64,000 bases of DNA. Origin: Flavobacteriales bacterium ALC-1. Its GTDB lineage: Bacteria > Bacteroidota > Bacteroidia > Flavobacteriales > Flavobacteriaceae. Both the position numbers and the translations under genes were made by a program. The notes below the pieces were generated by a model. It was not told where the DNA came from. It searched no databases and saw only the letters and a program-made list of their open reading frames with translations. The DNA lies in NCBI GenBank assembly GCA_000171875.1, contig ABHI01000004.1, forward strand, positions 231,501-295,500, read 5' to 3'. Positions 52,949-63,500 of the stretch are shown here, piece after piece (the first letter of the stretch is position 1; every line of letters starts with the position of its first letter).

Positions 52949-54067
52949 ATGAAATTTATAGTTTCAAGCACTTATTTATTAAAGCAACTTCAAGTATTAG
53001 GGGGTGTTATTAATAACAGCAATACATTACCAATTTTAGATAATTTCTTATTTGAACTTAGTCAATCAAAATTAACGATTTCGGCAAGTGATTTAGAAAC
53101 CACAATGTCTTCTACTATTGATGTAGAAAGTGATTCTGAAGGCAGTATTGCATTACCAGCACGATTACTTTTAGACACCTTAAAGACGTTTCCTGAACAA
53201 CCTTTAACTTTTGTTGTTGAAGAGAATAACACCGTAGAAATTAGCTCTAATCATGGTAAATATGCATTAGCATATGCAGATGGAGCAGAATTTCCAAATG
53301 CAGTATCTATTGAAGACGCAAGTAAAACTACTATCACTGGTGATATTTTAGCTACAGCAATTAGCAAAACTATTTTTGCTGCGGGTAATGATGATTTAAG
53401 ACCTGTAATGAGTGGAGTCTTCTTTCAATTTTCTCAAGACAACTTAACATTTGTAGCAACTGATGCTCACAAATTGGTTAAATATACAAGAGATGATGTC
53501 AGTGCTACTGAAACTGCAGAATTTATTATGCCAAAGAAACCTTTAAATCTTTTAAAAGGTATTTTAGCAGGAAGTGATGATGGTGTACTAGTAGAATACA
53601 ACGAATCTAATGCAAAGTTTACATTTGAAAACTCAGTATTAATTTGTCGTTTAATTGATGGTAAATATCCAAATTACGAAGCGGTTATTCCTAAAGAAAA
53701 TCCAAATAAATTAGTGATTGATAGAACACAATTTTTAAACTCTGTACGTCGTGTTAGTATTTTCTCTAACAAAACAACACATCAAATCCGTTTAAAAATA
53801 GCTGGTGCAGAATTAAATATTTCTGCAGAAGATATTGATTACTCTAACAAAGCTGAAGAGCGTTTAACTTGTGATTATCAAGGTGACGACATGCAGATTG
53901 GCTTTAACTCTCGTTTCTTAACAGAAATGATTAACAACTTAAACTCAGATAACGTACAGTTAGAAATGAGTTTACCTAACAGAGCAGGTATTCTAACACC
54001 AATTGACGGTTTAGATGAAGGTGAGCACGTGACTATGCTTGTTATGCCTGTGATGCTCAACAATTAG
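52949..54067 (+). CDS. dnaN: DNA polymerase III sliding clamp (beta subunit)
   Basis: 372 residues, three clamp domains. MKFIVSSTYLLKQLQVLGGVINNSNTLPILDNFLF is the N-terminal signature, RLLLDTLKTFPEQPLTF and AGNDDLRPVMSGVFFQFSQDNLTFVATDAHKLV mark domains 1 and 2, and the C-terminal end LVMPVMLNN carries the polymerase/partner-binding tail. dnaA and recF are not nearby, as is common in Bacteroidota. Confidence 0.97.
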   Translation: MKFIVSSTYLLKQLQVLGGVINNSNTLPILDNFLFELSQSKLTISASDLETTMSSTIDVESDSEGSIALPARLLLDTLKTFPEQPLTFVVEENNTVEISSNHGKYALAYADGAEFPNAVSIEDASKTTITGDILATAISKTIFAAGNDDLRPVMSGVFFQFSQDNLTFVATDAHKLVKYTRDDVSATETAEFIMPKKPLNLLKGILAGSDDGVLVEYNESNAKFTFENSVLICRLIDGKYPNYEAVIPKENPNKLVIDRTQFLNSVRRVSIFSNKTTHQIRLKIAGAELNISAEDIDYSNKAEERLTCDYQGDDMQIGFNSRFLTEMINNLNSDNVQLEMSLPNRAGILTPIDGLDEGEHVTMLVMPVMLNN

Positions 54068-54101
54068 TAGTAGAGGGTTCTTGCAAATTATCTCAACATA
54101 A

Positions 54102-54129
54102 AAAAGGCTCACCAATTGGTGAGCCTTTT
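54102..54129. terminator. Terminator between dnaN and the M57 gene
   Basis: AAAAGGCTCACC-AATT-GGTGAGCCTTTT, a 12-bp stem that works in both directions between convergent genes. The same stem recurs at 55270-55297. Confidence 0.92.
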
Positions 54130-54180
54130 AGCATTTTAATATATCTGCTTAACAGGTATATTGTCAATTAAAATATACTT

Positions 54181-54993
54181 CTAATACACTTCTAATAATG
54201 CTGCAACATCTCCTGTGGTAAATGGACGATCCGAACCACCACTACAAGCTAACATCCAAGATCCGTTCTCAGGTCCAGAAGGAGTACCAGGAATATATAT
54301 TGCTCCAATACCACCATCACCTTCATCTCCGCCTCTTCCACAGCTAAAAGAACGATTAGAATAATCTGTATGACGGAAACCAATTGCATGACCAATTTCA
54401 TGAGCTATTACCGTAGCTGCATCAGCAGGAACACCTCCTCTTCTTGGGTCATATACATCAGAATTTAATACAATTGGAGTCGCAGGATCACCATTAACAT
54501 CTGGAAAACCAGCACTACGACCTAAAATAGTACTTCCACGATATTTTTTAATTTTTTGTGATAAAATATCAATATCAGCACCTTGACTATTTGCTCTTAC
54601 AAAAGAAATATCTAAGCCTAATGAGTTATAACGATTTAATGCATCATCAAATGCTGCCTGCATCGTTGCATTAAAACCAGAATCCATATACACAGTAACT
54701 ACTCTACCATCGGGTCCAACTATATGATTAGATCTGTAATGTTTACTAGAAGGCTCTAATTTATTAATTTGCTTAAGTGTTAAAAAGATATCTCCTTCAA
54801 TGACAAATCCTTCTTGTCCCATAAAAGTATCAACGAATACATCATCCGCACTTAAGCCTGCCGCTTCAATTTTCGCAAGTACCTTAGCATCAATACTTGC
54901 TTCTTCATTTGCTTCCTCTATAGCATCAGAAGAACAAGCTGTAAATACAATTGCAACAAAAGTTAAAACTGTAAAAAATTTAAATTTTTTCAT
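54181..54993 (-). CDS. M57-type metalloprotease lipoprotein (HEIGH motif)
   Basis: 270 residues. Lipoprotein signal FVAIVFTACSSD, Cys at about 20. Metzincin-like zinc site AHEIGHAIGFRHTDY (HExxHxxGxxH) near residues 197-211, with a cysteine pair further on (SFSCGR, WMLACSGG). The remainder opens with a helical propeptide-like region. Likely anchored on the outer membrane and acting on external proteins. Convergent with dnaN. Confidence 0.9.
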   Translation of the reverse strand: MKKFKFFTVLTFVAIVFTACSSDAIEEANEEASIDAKVLAKIEAAGLSADDVFVDTFMGQEGFVIEGDIFLTLKQINKLEPSSKHYRSNHIVGPDGRVVTVYMDSGFNATMQAAFDDALNRYNSLGLDISFVRANSQGADIDILSQKIKKYRGSTILGRSAGFPDVNGDPATPIVLNSDVYDPRRGGVPADAATVIAHEIGHAIGFRHTDYSNRSFSCGRGGDEGDGGIGAIYIPGTPSGPENGSWMLACSGGSDRPFTTGDVAALLEVY

Positions 54994-55317
54994 AAAATTA
55001 TATGTTTTGTTAGTTATTTTAACACAAAATACAGTTAATAATTCACTTTTTAAAATGGTTAAACGTTTTAATTATAAACACTTTTTCTACAAAAAAAGTG
55101 ATGCTTAAAACTGTAATTTTAACACACCTTTAACATATTGGTTTTCAAATAATTAATCAGTAATTAGAGTTAAAAATCAAAAAAAAAGATTTTATACAGT
55201 CAAGCCATAGGTATTTTTTGATACCATCATAAAAATTTAATTCTATTCTAAAAAGGATAATATTCAAAAAAAAGGCTCACCATTTGGTGAGCCTTTTCAG
55301 TTCCATTTCTTTAATAA
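54994..55317. other. 324-bp intergenic region
   Basis: AT-rich gap between the M57 and DUF4870 genes. Two hairpins without long U-runs are seen: CACTTTTT-loop-AAAAAGTG (55079-55100) and GGTAT-TTTTTTG-ATACC (55211-55226), and the DUF4870 terminator at its right end. No ORF and no clear -7 element were found. Confidence 0.5.
55266..55297 (-). terminator. Terminator after DUF4870 (end of biosynthetic unit)
   Basis: AAAAGGCTCACC-ATTT-GGTGAGCCTTTT: the same 12-bp stem as 54102-54129 with a different loop. On the minus strand it is followed by eight U residues. Confidence 0.9.
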
Positions 55318-55677
55318 CTAACTAACAAAATTAATAGACAATGGATAGCTAGGTAATTCTCCATTACTAGCTTTTATAGCGTTTATAATTGGCATAATGA
55401 ATGCTAAAATTCCAACTAATATTATAGTCAAGAAACCTATTGCAACAATCATTAAAATAACACTTAATATTGAGTATACTATGATGCTCAATTGAAAGTT
55501 TAATATTGCCTTTCCATGAGCATCCATATCCTCTACCTTATCTTTTTGGGTTGCCCAAATAATTAAAGGGGCTAATAAACCTCCAAAACCTGTGATATAA
55601 GTCAATAACTGTGATAAATGAGTTATAACTAGTAGTTGATTGTCTGTGCGTTTAAGCGTATGGTAATTTGATTCCAT
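55318..55677 (-). CDS. DUF4870 domain membrane protein
   Basis: 119 residues. NQLLVITHLSQLLTYITGFGGLLAPLIIWATQKDK is the DUF4870 signature (His and Gly-rich helix), followed by MDAHGKAILNFQLSIIVYSILSVI and a third helix pair. Function unknown. It lies 53 bp after the phosphopantetheinyl transferase on the same strand, with no clear promoter between, and the shared terminator closes the unit. Its co-transcription may be incidental to the biosynthetic genes. Confidence 0.9.
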   Translation of the reverse strand: MESNYHTLKRTDNQLLVITHLSQLLTYITGFGGLLAPLIIWATQKDKVEDMDAHGKAILNFQLSIIVYSILSVILMIVAIGFLTIILVGILAFIMPIINAIKASNGELPSYPLSINFVS

Positions 55678-55730
55678 GATTAATGATTTTACACTAATAT
55701 GACGCTGACATTCTTAAAATGTTACAAATT

Positions 55731-56498
55731 TTAATTAATAAACGCTATTAATTTTTCTAAAGAAGTAGGAAGGTTATAAATTAAAAGCTCATCGGTATCA
55801 ATATTTTTACCACCAAAAGCTAATGCAGCAATATAATCTGTGTGCAAATCAAAACTTAGAACATTCAAACTTTTAAAATTACCCAATAAATGAGGATTAA
55901 TTGAATGATTGCCATCTGTTGCAGGAATTTGTGGTAAACTGTCACTTATTCCCTTACCTGTTGCTTTAACAAAAGCTTCTTTTCGTGTCCAGAATTTATA
56001 AAAAGTATAATCTTTAGTATTAGATTTTAAAACCGCATCAACCTCTTGTTTGTTAAATACATGAGGTAAGACTTCTGAGTAATCAAAATTCTTATTTATA
56101 TATTCAACATCTACTCCTACAGGATTATTACTTATAGCAATAATCGCAAAACGTTCTGTATGAGACACGTTAAAATGTATGGACTTGTCAGAAGACAAAT
56201 AAGGCTTTTTATTCTCGTCTTTTTTAATTTGTATCTCAGAAATATCAAGCCTCAATTTCTGAGCAAGAATAAATTTGAGAAATGTTCTGCAAATAATAAA
56301 TCTATTTGTATCCTTTGGATAATGATATTTCTCTGCTCGTTGTAACTCGACTTCATTTAAATAACTTACTAGTTCAGAAACCAAGTCATAGTATACAGGT
56401 AATTCAATTTTGAATAATTTTATACCTGACTTATTTTCGGACAATCTATTGAGATACTCGTTATGTATCTGAACTGTGCCACAAAAAACTCTACTCAA
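55731..56498 (-). CDS. 4'-phosphopantetheinyl transferase, Sfp type
   Basis: 255 residues, the two-subdomain Sfp class that primes ACP and PCP domains using coenzyme A. Motifs KKPYLSSDKSIHFNVSHTERFAIIAIS, PVGVDVEYINK (Mg-binding Asp-Glu) and FYKFWTRKEAFVKATGKGI are intact. Its start lies within the last bases of the NRPS gene (8-bp overlap), so it is translated with it. It very probably activates the ACP and PCP of the two neighbouring megasynthases. Confidence 0.95.
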   Translation of the reverse strand: MSRVFCGTVQIHNEYLNRLSENKSGIKLFKIELPVYYDLVSELVSYLNEVELQRAEKYHYPKDTNRFIICRTFLKFILAQKLRLDISEIQIKKDENKKPYLSSDKSIHFNVSHTERFAIIAISNNPVGVDVEYINKNFDYSEVLPHVFNKQEVDAVLKSNTKDYTFYKFWTRKEAFVKATGKGISDSLPQIPATDGNHSINPHLLGNFKSLNVLSFDLHTDYIAALAFGGKNIDTDELLIYNLPTSLEKLIAFIN

Positions 56499-59400
56499 AA
56501 CTTTCTAAATTACTATTGTCTAAAACACGTTGAAGATTACTAGCATAAACTTCTACATTAGGTGAAACAAACATATCTACATGATTACCAGGGACCATAT
56601 GTTTACGAACACCTTTAAGGGCAAATTTTTTCCATCCAAGGAACTTAAAGTCATGTGCAAAAAATACATTTTCCTTAGCTTTAAACAAGTCTACTACAAT
56701 GTCCTCTGGCATCATTGTATATTGATAAGTCGCAATAATATGCTTTTTATTCATTTTCAAAGTTCGATTATGCTGTAATTTAAATTGCCTTTCTCTACCT
56801 ACTTTTAGTCTCAAATACAACCCATAAATATACTGTTTTGACAATTTAATTCTACGCTTAAAATTCTTTTTACTACTAAACATATTTAAAGAAATAAAAA
56901 TCATTTGGCTAATTGAATAGAAGAAAGACACAATTTTTTTCTTTGTTGTATTGTTGTAAAAATAGCTCGGATAAACATAACTATCAAAACTAGCTAACAT
57001 TGTAACTTTTTTGCCTTTAGCTTTTAACTGTTTAGCCATTTCATATGCTATTATTCCACCCATAGAAAAACCTGCTAATGCATAAGGTCCATCTGGGTTT
57101 GAAATTTCCATTTTGGCTATATAATAAGCAGCCATTTCATATATAGAATCCAAGGGTTCATCTATTCCATTTAGCCCTTTAGGCTGAATAGCATAAACAG
57201 GTTGATCTTCATCTAATTCCCTGGCTAAATCGTTAAATAAATAAACATCAAAATGAGCTCCATGGACAATATACAATGGTGTTTTAGTCCCTTCTGGTTT
57301 TAAAGGTACTAAAGATCCCAATGATTGTTTTTTAACACTCCTATCAATTGAACTAGCCAATTTTTCAATTGTTGGATATACCATTAAAGCAGATAACGGC
57401 AATATTTCACCCATTTTATTTTCTATTTGAGAAATCACCTTTATTGCAATAATAGAATGACCGCCTAGCTCAAAAAAGTTACTATATACATCTATCTTTT
57501 CCATATTTAAAGCTTCACACCATATTTCACTAATAATGTGTTCTGTTTCATTTCGTGGACTTGTATAATTTGCAATGTGAACTTGTGTAGTTGATTTATT
57601 TAATAATGCGTTACGATCTACTTTACCATTTAAGGTCATCGGGAATTCACTTATAAGATGAAATTCCTGTGGTATCATATAAGTTGGAAGTTGTTCAGCT
57701 ATTGCTTTTTTCCACTGATTAACTTGGTCTTTACTTAATTCATCAATTTTTTCCGATATTATATAAGCAATAAGATTGTCTGCTTTAACAATCACTAACG
57801 AATGATTGACATCATCTAATACATCTATTATTCGTTCAATTTCTTCTAACTCAATACGGTGTCCTCTTACTTTAACCTGATGGTCTATTCTGCCTAAACA
57901 TAGTAACTCTCCTGAAGGAAGTAATTGTCCTAAATCACCAGTTCTAAAAAGTTTAGTATTAGAATCAATAGCAAAAGGGTTATTAAAAAATTTCTCATTA
58001 GTTAAATCCAAACGTTTCCAATATCCTTCTGAAACACCATCACCGCCAATAACAATCTCCCCAGTTTTTCCAGGTTCCATTAAAATGTTTTGTTCGTTTA
58101 AAATGTAAACCTGTGTATTAGCTATTGGATTACCTATAGTAATAACATCTTCATCTCTTAAGATTTGCTTAGTAGAAGACCAAATAGTGGTCTCCGTAGG
58201 ACCATACATATTCCATAGTTCACTTACATTAGCCAACAATCTTTTGGATAAACTTAGAGATAATGGTTCACCTCCGCTAAGTGCTTTGATAGGTAAAGCT
58301 ATATTCCACCCAATATCTAACAACATTTGCCAAGTGGTAGGAGTAGCTTGTAGAATTGTTACACCCTCATCCTTTATAAGATCTAACATAATACGACCAT
58401 CCTTTACTGTTTCATCATTAGCTAACACAAGGGTCGCACCAGACAATAAAGGAAGAAACAATTCAAGACCAACAATATCAAATGATATTGTCGTAATTGA
58501 TAATAATCTATCTGTTTCTTTTATACCTGGTTTCTCCATCATACTGTAAAGGAAATTGACCAAGTTTTTATGAGTTACAGCTACCCCTTTTGGCTTACCT
58601 GTAGAACCAGAAGTATAAATTAAATAGGCAATATCCTCAGGGTCAACTTTAATTGAAATTGGCTTTTTAGGAAAATCTGAAAGGTTTAAAAATAAATCAT
58701 CCAATATCAATACAGTTGCATTAGTGCTTAATTTAGAAGAAACTATACTTGTTGATATTAAAAATTTAGATTCAGAATCATCTAGCATATAATTTAAACG
58801 TTGAAGAGGATAACTAGGATCTAATGGAATATAAGCTGCACCACATTGCATAATAGCTCTTAATGTAATAACCAACTCAATAGAACGTGATAAGCAAACA
58901 CCAACAAAATCACCAGCACTAACACCTATAGAAGATAAACGATGCGCCAATTGATTAACTTGTTGCTCTAATTTTTCATAAGAAATTTCAGTTTCGTCAA
59001 ATTTTATGGCTTGCTTTTTATAAAACACTTTCGCTTGTTTCGAAAGTAATTCATGTAATGGCAAATTAGGGTAAATGGCTTCGGTATCATTAAGTTGATT
59101 GTAAGCAGCCTCATCTATTTTTATGATTTCTGCAATAGTATGAGTTGAATTTTCAATAATCAAGTCTAATATTTCTTCAAAAGTCACCATCATTTGTTTA
59201 ATTGTAGATGATGTGAAAAGCGTTGAATTATATGACCATTCTAAAATAAAATCTTCTTCTGTACCACTAGCGTTTAAAAAGAGCTCAAATGCTTCGAAGG
59301 TTCTAGGATTAGTTATTAACTTATACTTTAAGTTAGTGAATTTGACTTGGCTAGTCATCCCAATATCTATATTAAAAACTACCGGAACTAGAGGCACTCT

Positions 59401-60495
59401 AGATGGATCCCTACGCAAAGGCAGTATTTGTAGTAACTCTCCAAAACTTAATTGTTGATGATCGTAAGCATCAAGAATTGATAACTTCCTATGCTTTAAA
59501 TACTCACTAAAAGACTGACTTGCATCTAGTTTACTTCTTAATGGCAATAAGTTAACACAGTGTCCTATTAATTGTGTTTTACCTGTTACAGATTGACCAG
59601 CAGAAGGTAAGCCAAGTACAATATCGTCTTGTCCACTTTGCTTAAAGAGAAAAACTTCAAAAGCAGCCATTAAAGTAGTAACAAAACTACAGCCAGATTT
59701 TACACCTACTTTTTTTAATCTAGAAATCACCTCTTTATTGATTGAAAAATCTAGGCGATTACTTTTATATGTTCTTAATTTTGGTCTTGAAAAATCTGTG
59801 GGGAGAGTTAATTTTGGTACAGATGTTTTATATTGGTCTAGCCAAAATTTTTCGGTCTTAAGATGTGCTTCACTACCAATATATGCGTGTAATTCATCTG
59901 CATAGGAGCTAAAATCATCTACTTTTGGGAGAGACGGATTTACGTTTGTCACACTAGCAGAATACAACGCACCTAACTCTTCTAGTATAACACCAACTGA
60001 CCATCCATCACATATTATATGATGAGCAGTAATAATCAATTGATGCTCTAGGTCGTTTATTTTAATTAAACCAACCTTAAATAATGGCCCTTTTACTAAA
60101 TCGAAAATATAATTAACATCATCTAACAAGTAATTGGACAATGTACTCTTTATATTAGAAGAAGAGGATTGAGAAAAATTAAGATGTTCTATCTCTACAG
60201 GAACATAATGCAGAACACTCATAAAACGTCCATCTGGACTAAATACTGCACGTAATGCTTCATGCCTTTTTACTAACTTTTGCACTGCATTTTCTAAAGC
60301 TGAAATACTTAATTCTCCTTCCAAAATAAGGGAAATAGATTCATTATAGGCTCTATTTGCATCTTCACCACCTATTTTACAATCAATCCAAATTTCTACT
60401 TGTGATTGTGTTGTATAGATAACTTTTTCAATGGTAGGTCCACCTATAAATGGGTTGAAATAAATATTATTTTTAGTAATTGTAGGTGGTTTCAT
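56491..60495 (-). CDS. Non-ribosomal peptide synthetase, C-A-PCP-TE
   Basis: 1334 residues. C domain about 22-455 with HHIICDG at 158-164. A domain about 470-965 with YTSGSTGKPKG (627-637), YGPTETT (764-770), the GEIVIGGDGVSEGYW loop and Lys958 in NGKVDR. PCP about 975-1050, Ser1014 in LGGHS. Thioesterase about 1070-1330 with Ser1144 in GFSMGG and His near 1314 (GNH). Pocket residues read D673, I674, L677, Q716, L739, G741, M763, I771, W772, K958: DILQLGMIWK, one step from the glycine code DILQLGLIWK. The C domain opening TTQSQVEIW matches those that follow an aminotransferase module in hybrid enzymes. One glycine is expected to be added, then released by TE. Starts 38 bp after the PKS gene. 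Confidence 0.93.
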   Translation of the reverse strand: MKPPTITKNNIYFNPFIGGPTIEKVIYTTQSQVEIWIDCKIGGEDANRAYNESISLILEGELSISALENAVQKLVKRHEALRAVFSPDGRFMSVLHYVPVEIEHLNFSQSSSSNIKSTLSNYLLDDVNYIFDLVKGPLFKVGLIKINDLEHQLIITAHHIICDGWSVGVILEELGALYSASVTNVNPSLPKVDDFSSYADELHAYIGSEAHLKTEKFWLDQYKTSVPKLTLPTDFSRPKLRTYKSNRLDFSINKEVISRLKKVGVKSGCSFVTTLMAAFEVFLFKQSGQDDIVLGLPSAGQSVTGKTQLIGHCVNLLPLRSKLDASQSFSEYLKHRKLSILDAYDHQQLSFGELLQILPLRRDPSRVPLVPVVFNIDIGMTSQVKFTNLKYKLITNPRTFEAFELFLNASGTEEDFILEWSYNSTLFTSSTIKQMMVTFEEILDLIIENSTHTIAEIIKIDEAAYNQLNDTEAIYPNLPLHELLSKQAKVFYKKQAIKFDETEISYEKLEQQVNQLAHRLSSIGVSAGDFVGVCLSRSIELVITLRAIMQCGAAYIPLDPSYPLQRLNYMLDDSESKFLISTSIVSSKLSTNATVLILDDLFLNLSDFPKKPISIKVDPEDIAYLIYTSGSTGKPKGVAVTHKNLVNFLYSMMEKPGIKETDRLLSITTISFDIVGLELFLPLLSGATLVLANDETVKDGRIMLDLIKDEGVTILQATPTTWQMLLDIGWNIALPIKALSGGEPLSLSLSKRLLANVSELWNMYGPTETTIWSSTKQILRDEDVITIGNPIANTQVYILNEQNILMEPGKTGEIVIGGDGVSEGYWKRLDLTNEKFFNNPFAIDSNTKLFRTGDLGQLLPSGELLCLGRIDHQVKVRGHRIELEEIERIIDVLDDVNHSLVIVKADNLIAYIISEKIDELSKDQVNQWKKAIAEQLPTYMIPQEFHLISEFPMTLNGKVDRNALLNKSTTQVHIANYTSPRNETEHIISEIWCEALNMEKIDVYSNFFELGGHSIIAIKVISQIENKMGEILPLSALMVYPTIEKLASSIDRSVKKQSLGSLVPLKPEGTKTPLYIVHGAHFDVYLFNDLARELDEDQPVYAIQPKGLNGIDEPLDSIYEMAAYYIAKMEISNPDGPYALAGFSMGGIIAYEMAKQLKAKGKKVTMLASFDSYVYPSYFYNNTTKKKIVSFFYSISQMIFISLNMFSSKKNFKRRIKLSKQYIYGLYLRLKVGRERQFKLQHNRTLKMNKKHIIATYQYTMMPEDIVVDLFKAKENVFFAHDFKFLGWKKFALKGVRKHMVPGNHVDMFVSPNVEVYASNLQRVLDNSNLESFE

Positions 60496-60533
60496 AAATG
60501 TAAAACGGGTTAGGACGTTTTATAAATTTATAT

Positions 60534-63500
60534 TTATAAATCTATTTGAATATATTCATCATTCTTTTCTTTATCTGTAATAAACCATGCAGGATTACCT
60601 TTAGCATCAAAACCTAATTGCGCACCTGGCAATGGAGGTTGATTTAATTCTTTAGTGAATTTTTTGGTTCCATATACTATTGAGTCAGCATTTAATTCTG
60701 ATTTAAAAATTCTAACAGCAATAAGCTCTTCAATACATTCTATAAATGTATTAATTAAAAGTGTGAGATCCTCTTCAGTGTATGCAGCAGTCATATAACA
60801 TGGAAAACCATCCCAAATATGAATTCCTTTCTTTCTCATCAAAACAAAGAATAATTCAGAATAAGGAATCTCTTCCAATATTTTCAATCTCCATAGTGAA
60901 CGATAATACGCAATTTCTAAAGGAAGATTTTTTGTTTTAAAATAAATAGTAAGCTCCGAAGCTAAACGCTCTGTTTGCTTTGCTAAATCATCCTGGAGTT
61001 TCTCTCCTTGTGTTTTCATGTGCAAAAGAGATGCTTTGGTTGTTGCCAATGCAAGTGGGTGACGTACAAATGTTCCAGCAAAATAAGTTACACCAACTTC
61101 TGGAAAAGAATCATCTCCATATTGCCAAAACCCTCCATCGAGAGCATCCATACAATTTTTATTACCCATTATAGCACCAATAGATATACCTCCACCAATA
61201 ACCTTTCCGTAGGTTGCAACATCAGCCTTAATACCAAACAGGGCTTGGGCACCTCCTAGATGCATTCTAAAACCAGTAATAATTTCATCAAAAATTAATA
61301 TTGTATCTGAAGCTCTAGTTATTTCTCTAACCTCTTTTAAGAATTTAATAGGTACAAATTCTGGTCTACGACTTTGTACAGGCTCTACAAGTACGGCAGC
61401 AATTTCGTGTGAGCGTTCCTTAATTATAGCTAAACTTTCTTCAGTCCCGTAATCTAATATTAACATATTCTGAACTGCTTCTGGCAAAATACCTGATGCT
61501 GCTGGAAATGTTTTTAGTTTTTTAGAACCCCTCACAATGACCTCATCATTAATCCCATGATAAGAGCGAGAAAAAGCAACTATCAACGAACGACCTGTTA
61601 CTGTTCTAGCAATACGCATAGCACCTAAAACTGCCTCTGAACCTGTATTACATAAAGCTGCACGTTCGTGGCCTGTAAAATCACAAAGCAGTTCACAAAC
61701 CTCACCTGCTAAAGGGTGTTGAGGACCTACTTCAAAACCAAGTTCTACTTGTTTATGCAAAGTTTCTTTTATAAAATCTGGCTGATGCCCAAATAAACAT
61801 GAGCCAAATCCATTCAAAGTATCAATATATTCGTTACCATCTATGTCCCAAAGGCGATTACCAGAAGACTTACCAACAACAAGTGGATAAACAAGCTCTT
61901 TTGTAAGAGGATTAAAACCAGAAACCACTCTTGGATCAGACATATGCTTACGATGTTTCTGAGAATAATCTTTACTACCAGCTGTTTTCTTATTATAGCT
62001 AAGAATCAAATTATCTAAAAACGTTTTTTGATCGCTACTTAATTTTGTTGATTCCTTCTCAATTTTTGGTGATGCACCAAAAGGCTTTTGATGTTCTTTT
62101 TTTTCAGCTTCTGAAAGTAATTCGGTTGATGCAACAATAGATGTGATTGATAAATCATTAGTATTAGATATTTTAGCATTATCCGTATTTAATACAGGAG
62201 TATGAGTTACTTTAGGTAAAACTTTATCTAAATATTCAGCTAATAAATCTGGCGTTTCAAATTCACCATTCAATTGTCTAAAAGTAATAGGTGTATTGAA
62301 CTCATTTTTTAAATTAATAGCCAGTTGCGTTAAAACTAAAGAATCTAAACCAAGTTCTAAAAAGCTTAAGTGAGATTCGTTAGTTTCTATTTCTATACCT
62401 GAGTTATCTTCTATTATCTCTGATATTTTATTAAGAATTATAGGCTTTCTTACAAACTTAGTATTGATGTTAGGTATAGGTTTAATACGTTGATTGTCTG
62501 CATTTACAATTTTCTTGGTAATATTATTAACAGATAAGTCTACAGTTGGTGGATCTAACCAACAAGGCTTTCGGTCAAATACATAAGATGGCAACCAAAC
62601 TTTTTGTCTAGTTTGACCTTCATAAAATGATTTCCAATTTGGTTCTATGCCATTTATCCATAAATCTCCTAGTGCAGATAATACAGTATGATGAGCGGTT
62701 TCATTTTCCTTAGGAATAGATAAACAAGCAATAGAAGCCAAGGGTTTTAAGCCTTTCTTTTGCATAGATAATGTTATTAACGCACGGCCTGGACCGATCT
62801 CTAATAAAATTGGATCTTCTAACCCTAAAACAGTCTCCATTGCTCCAGAAAAGTTTACAGCCTCTCTTAAATGATTCGTCCAATATTTAGAACTTTTTGC
62901 TTCAGCATCACTAAGCCATTTACCTGTTACCGTTGAAACAATTGGTAAACGTGGTACATTTAATTTTATTTTTTTCACTTCGTCTTCAAAAGCTTGCAAA
63001 ACAGGATCCATCATTGTAGAATGAAACGCATGACTTGTTAATAAAAGCATATTAGGCAAACCTTTATCGTTTAAGACTTTTGAAAAATTTCCAATATCAA
63101 TATCAGGGCCCGAAAGAACTGTTAAACGATCTGAATTTATCGCTGCAATTGATAATGCATCAGGAATTGAGCCATTAAGATTTGCTACACTTGCACGAAC
63201 AGATAACATGCTACCACCAGGAAGCTCGCTTACCAATTTGCCACGTATAGCAATAAGATGTAGAGCATCTTTTAAGGTCAAGATACCAGCCAAATGAGCT
63301 GCAACAAACTCTCCAATACTATGACCGCAAAGTAAAGTTGGTTTAATTCCCCAACTCATCCAAAGCTGAGAAAGTGCATATTCAATGACAAATAATCCAG
63401 GTTGGGTAAACTTAGTATCTTTTAATTGGTTTTCTGCCTCTTCTGAATTGATTTCTGGATATATTACAGTTCTTATATCTAAGTTTAAATCCTTCTTTAG

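Noticed and set aside
56581..57300. Broken thioesterase domain in the NRPS
   Set aside because: GFSMGG and the late His (GNHVDMF) are both present, so the TE looks intact even though its middle is diverged.
58187..58549. Plus-strand ORF inside the NRPS gene
   Set aside because: Runs antisense to the conserved adenylation domain, with no homology or start signals; a shadow of the real gene.
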